Positions 62,072 through 64,000 of a stretch of 64,000 bases of DNA are shown piece by piece. The notes under the pieces were generated by a model, which was given only the letters and a program-made list of their open reading frames with translations, made no database searches and was not told where the DNA came from. The first letter of the stretch is position 1. Each line of letters starts with the position of its first letter. The stretch lies in the NCBI GenBank assembly GCA_905182865.1, contig CAJJCY010000004.1, positions 434,001-498,000 of the forward strand, in the 5' to 3' direction. The DNA comes from an uncultured SAR324 cluster bacterium (GTDB lineage Bacteria > SAR324 > NAC60-12). Made by a program: the position numbers and the translations under genes.

Positions 62072-63478
62072 ATGAATGAACTCTACAAAAATACTGCTAC
62101 TGAGGTTGTCAACTTACTCAAAAGAAAAACAATCAGCCCACTTGAAGTCGTTGAGCATGCCATCTCCCGTATCGAAGCTATTGACCAGCATGTTAATGCC
62201 CTTCCAATCCGATGCTTTGAACGAGCCATAGAACAAGCAAAAAGTTTTAATAATATTCCAACCAATCCAGATAAGTATCTGTATGGACTTCCCATAGCAG
62301 TCAAAGACTACAACGATGTGAGTGGTGTGAGAACAACTTATGGTTCGCCCATCTTTTCAGATAATGTCCCCAAAAAGTCAGATGCGACAATTGCCCTTCT
62401 TGAACAGAACGGTGCAATCCCTATTGCTAAATCTAATGTCCCTGAATGGGCGGGTGGACATACTTTTAATCCAGTTTTTGGTACAACACGAAACCCCTGG
62501 AATCTGACTAAAGTCCCCGGTGGTTCTTCAGGAGGTTCAGCAGTTGCAGTTGCTACAGGAATGGCATGGCTAGCCACCGGGAATGATCTTGGTGGAAGTC
62601 TTAGAACACCCGCTGCTTTCAACGGAGTCGTTGGACTGCGGCCAGGTCCAGGTTTAATACCGAGAGGGAAAAGACTTCAACCGTTTGACACACTTTGGGT
62701 CGAAGGGCCAATGGCCAGAAACATATCAGACCTGGCTTTAATGTTGGATGCAGGTGTAGGACACGTAAAAGAAGATCCTCTCTCCTTTTCAAACGCAGGG
62801 TTGCTTTATACCAGTGGACTAAGAAATAAGGGAGAGGCAAAAAGGGTCGCGTTCAGCAAAGATCTTAATGTAGTTAGCGTCTCCAGAGAAATAGCAGAAA
62901 TCACTGAAAATTCCACTAAAAAACTCAACCAAATGGGTATAGAAATAACGGATGAGGTTCCAGATTTTTCTGGTACTCTTGATGCTTTCCAGACATTGCG
63001 TGCTGTTCTTTTAGGCACCATGATGGGACCTTTGCTTTACGAGCATCGAGACAGAATTGCTCCAGAAATCGTTAGGAACGTTGAAATGGGTTTTGAAGTT
63101 ACACCTCAATCTCTCTTTGAGGCTGAGCGCACAAGATGGCAACTGTATCAAAGGATGATTGATTTCTTTGAAACTCACGACTACTTGATTTGTCCTGCGG
63201 CTTCAATCTCTCCTTTTCCAGTTGAGCAAAGATACGTTACTGAAATTGATGGCCAACCATGCAAGACATACATAGATTGGTTTTCAATTACATTTGCTCT
63301 CACAATGACTTCATGTCCTGTACTTAGTCTACCCTGTGGATTTACTAAAAAAGGACTCCCGGTGGGATTACAAATAGTTGGAAGACCGCGTGGAGAGGCT
63401 GAACTATTACGTGATGCGTCAAGAATGGAAGAAATATTCGGCATCGCACAATTGCTTCCAATCAATCCCAAACCTTGA
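62072..63478 (+). CDS. Amidase-signature family hydrolase
   Basis: A 468-residue enzyme with the Ser-cisSer-Lys triad: lysine in GLPIAVKDYNDVSGVRTTYG, the first serine in VPGGSSGGSAVAVATGMAWL and the nucleophile in TGNDLGGSLRTPAAFNGVVG. It hydrolyses carboxamides to acid and ammonia. Family relatives include aryl-acetamide and glutamyl-tRNA amidases, but tRNA-dependent GatA would have GatB/GatC partners, which are absent. It follows the SABATH-like gene in the TRAP gene cluster, suggesting processing of an imported amide or acid compound. Substrate unknown. Intact frame. Confidence 0.9.
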   Translation: MNELYKNTATEVVNLLKRKTISPLEVVEHAISRIEAIDQHVNALPIRCFERAIEQAKSFNNIPTNPDKYLYGLPIAVKDYNDVSGVRTTYGSPIFSDNVPKKSDATIALLEQNGAIPIAKSNVPEWAGGHTFNPVFGTTRNPWNLTKVPGGSSGGSAVAVATGMAWLATGNDLGGSLRTPAAFNGVVGLRPGPGLIPRGKRLQPFDTLWVEGPMARNISDLALMLDAGVGHVKEDPLSFSNAGLLYTSGLRNKGEAKRVAFSKDLNVVSVSREIAEITENSTKKLNQMGIEITDEVPDFSGTLDAFQTLRAVLLGTMMGPLLYEHRDRIAPEIVRNVEMGFEVTPQSLFEAERTRWQLYQRMIDFFETHDYLICPAASISPFPVEQRYVTEIDGQPCKTYIDWFSITFALTMTSCPVLSLPCGFTKKGLPVGLQIVGRPRGEAELLRDASRMEEIFGIAQLLPINPKP

Positions 63479-63760
63479 TGAAAATAATTTGTAATACTTT
63501 TTTTTCATGATATCCACTTTTTATGTAAAAAATAAGGATCAGATTAAAATATGATCCAATTTATATAGTAATTAAAACTACTGATAATACAGTAATTCCT
63601 TTTTTCGTTCCCCATTTAGGTAAATATTTTTAAAATATATTGGAAATAACAGGAAATTACAAACAGAGGAAGTGCTAATAAATAAATTCAAAAACAGCTG
63701 AAGTATACATAAACAGGGAATAATTGATGATCAATTCTGCATTTGGAGTAAAAACTTCTT

Positions 63761-64000
63761 TCAATTCAGGAGAGCGGCAACCTTGTTAAGGCTTTCTTTA
63801 GCATCACCAAATAACATCCAGGTATTGTCTCTGAAATAAAGAGGATTACCAACTCCAGAATATCCTGTAGCCATACTTCGTTTAAGAACTATCACGGATT
63901 TAGCATCCCAGACTTCAAGGACAGGCATCCCGTAAATCGGACTGCTTTCATCATCCAGTGCTCCAGGATTGACGATGTCATTTGCTCCAATAACCAATAC
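63761..64000 (-). CDS. pntB: NAD(P) transhydrogenase beta subunit, C-terminal end (cut by the right edge)
   Basis: The minus strand is open from the right edge to a stop at 63761 (79 codons). It encodes the end of the NADP-binding dIII domain: [40 protein letters not shown], then [20 protein letters not shown] and [16 protein letters not shown], typical of PntB. The enzyme couples proton flow to hydride transfer from NADH to NADP+. The remainder lies beyond the window. It is convergent with the amidase. Confidence 0.92.
   Translation of the reverse strand, partial: VLVIGANDIVNPGALDDESSPIYGMPVLEVWDAKSVIVLKRSMATGYSGVGNPLYFRDNTWMLFGDAKESLNKVAALLN

Overview
The window is AT-rich DNA (about 40% G+C by eye) from a motile Gram-negative bacterium. 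Evidence: periplasmic and Tat-exported binding proteins, a TRAP transporter, a lytic transglycosylase, a large flagellin array, MgtE and transhydrogenase. The mix of TRAP uptake, acyl-CoA metabolism, an IcmF-type mutase and many flagellins fits a marine proteobacterium or a delta/SAR324-like lineage; that placement is inference. No rRNA, tRNA, CRISPR array, transposase or prophage was recognised.

Layout. 1-4.4 kb (minus): a PfkB sugar kinase (cut by the left edge) and tig-clpP-clpX. 4.9-7.5 kb (minus): an XPB-type helicase overlapping a Bax1/DUF790 nuclease. 7.6-12.3 kb (minus): a lipid or polyketide operon of a Lpd-like flavoprotein, type II ketosynthase, ACP, type III PKS and ICMT-type methyltransferase. 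13-16.5 kb: a lytic transglycosylase (+) and an ABC exporter (-). 16.7-23.3 kb (plus): glutaryl-CoA dehydrogenase, a malate/lactate dehydrogenase, a decayed HPP protein and a broken IcmF mutase. 23.6-32.7 kb (minus): tsaC/sua5, a Liv-type binding protein, recD2, a small secreted protein, holB, mgtE and pepA. 33.3-36.5 kb (plus): a giant FG-GAP surface protein. 36.6-53.2 kb (minus): seven flagellin-type genes separated by long non-coding repeats. 54.4-55.4 kb (minus): a CPBP membrane protease. 55.8-63.5 kb (plus): a TRAP transporter with an oversized permease, a SABATH-type carboxyl methyltransferase and an amidase. 63.8 kb to the end (minus): the 3' end of pntB.

The main point of interest is the flagellin array. 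A 3.3-kb unit (flagellin plus long upstream non-coding DNA) is duplicated in tandem. Several paralogs are broken by one base or have a substituted C-terminal block. The first four copies carry a CsrA-like GGA element at a fixed 69-70 nt upstream of the start codon. Short tandem repeats (16 copies of a heptamer, 5 of a decamer, a 127-bp unit) sit upstream. Other notable points are a 58% G+C mosaic patch inside clpX, a bacterial XPB-Bax1 pair, a type III PKS with its own ACP and ketosynthase, and a DctM permease with a soluble tail of about 340 residues.

Caution: at least a dozen genes carry single-base frame breaks, including clpX and tig, which are normally indispensable or nearly so. Indel errors in the sequence are the simplest explanation for many of them, so each 'broken' gene should be checked against reads before being called a pseudogene.
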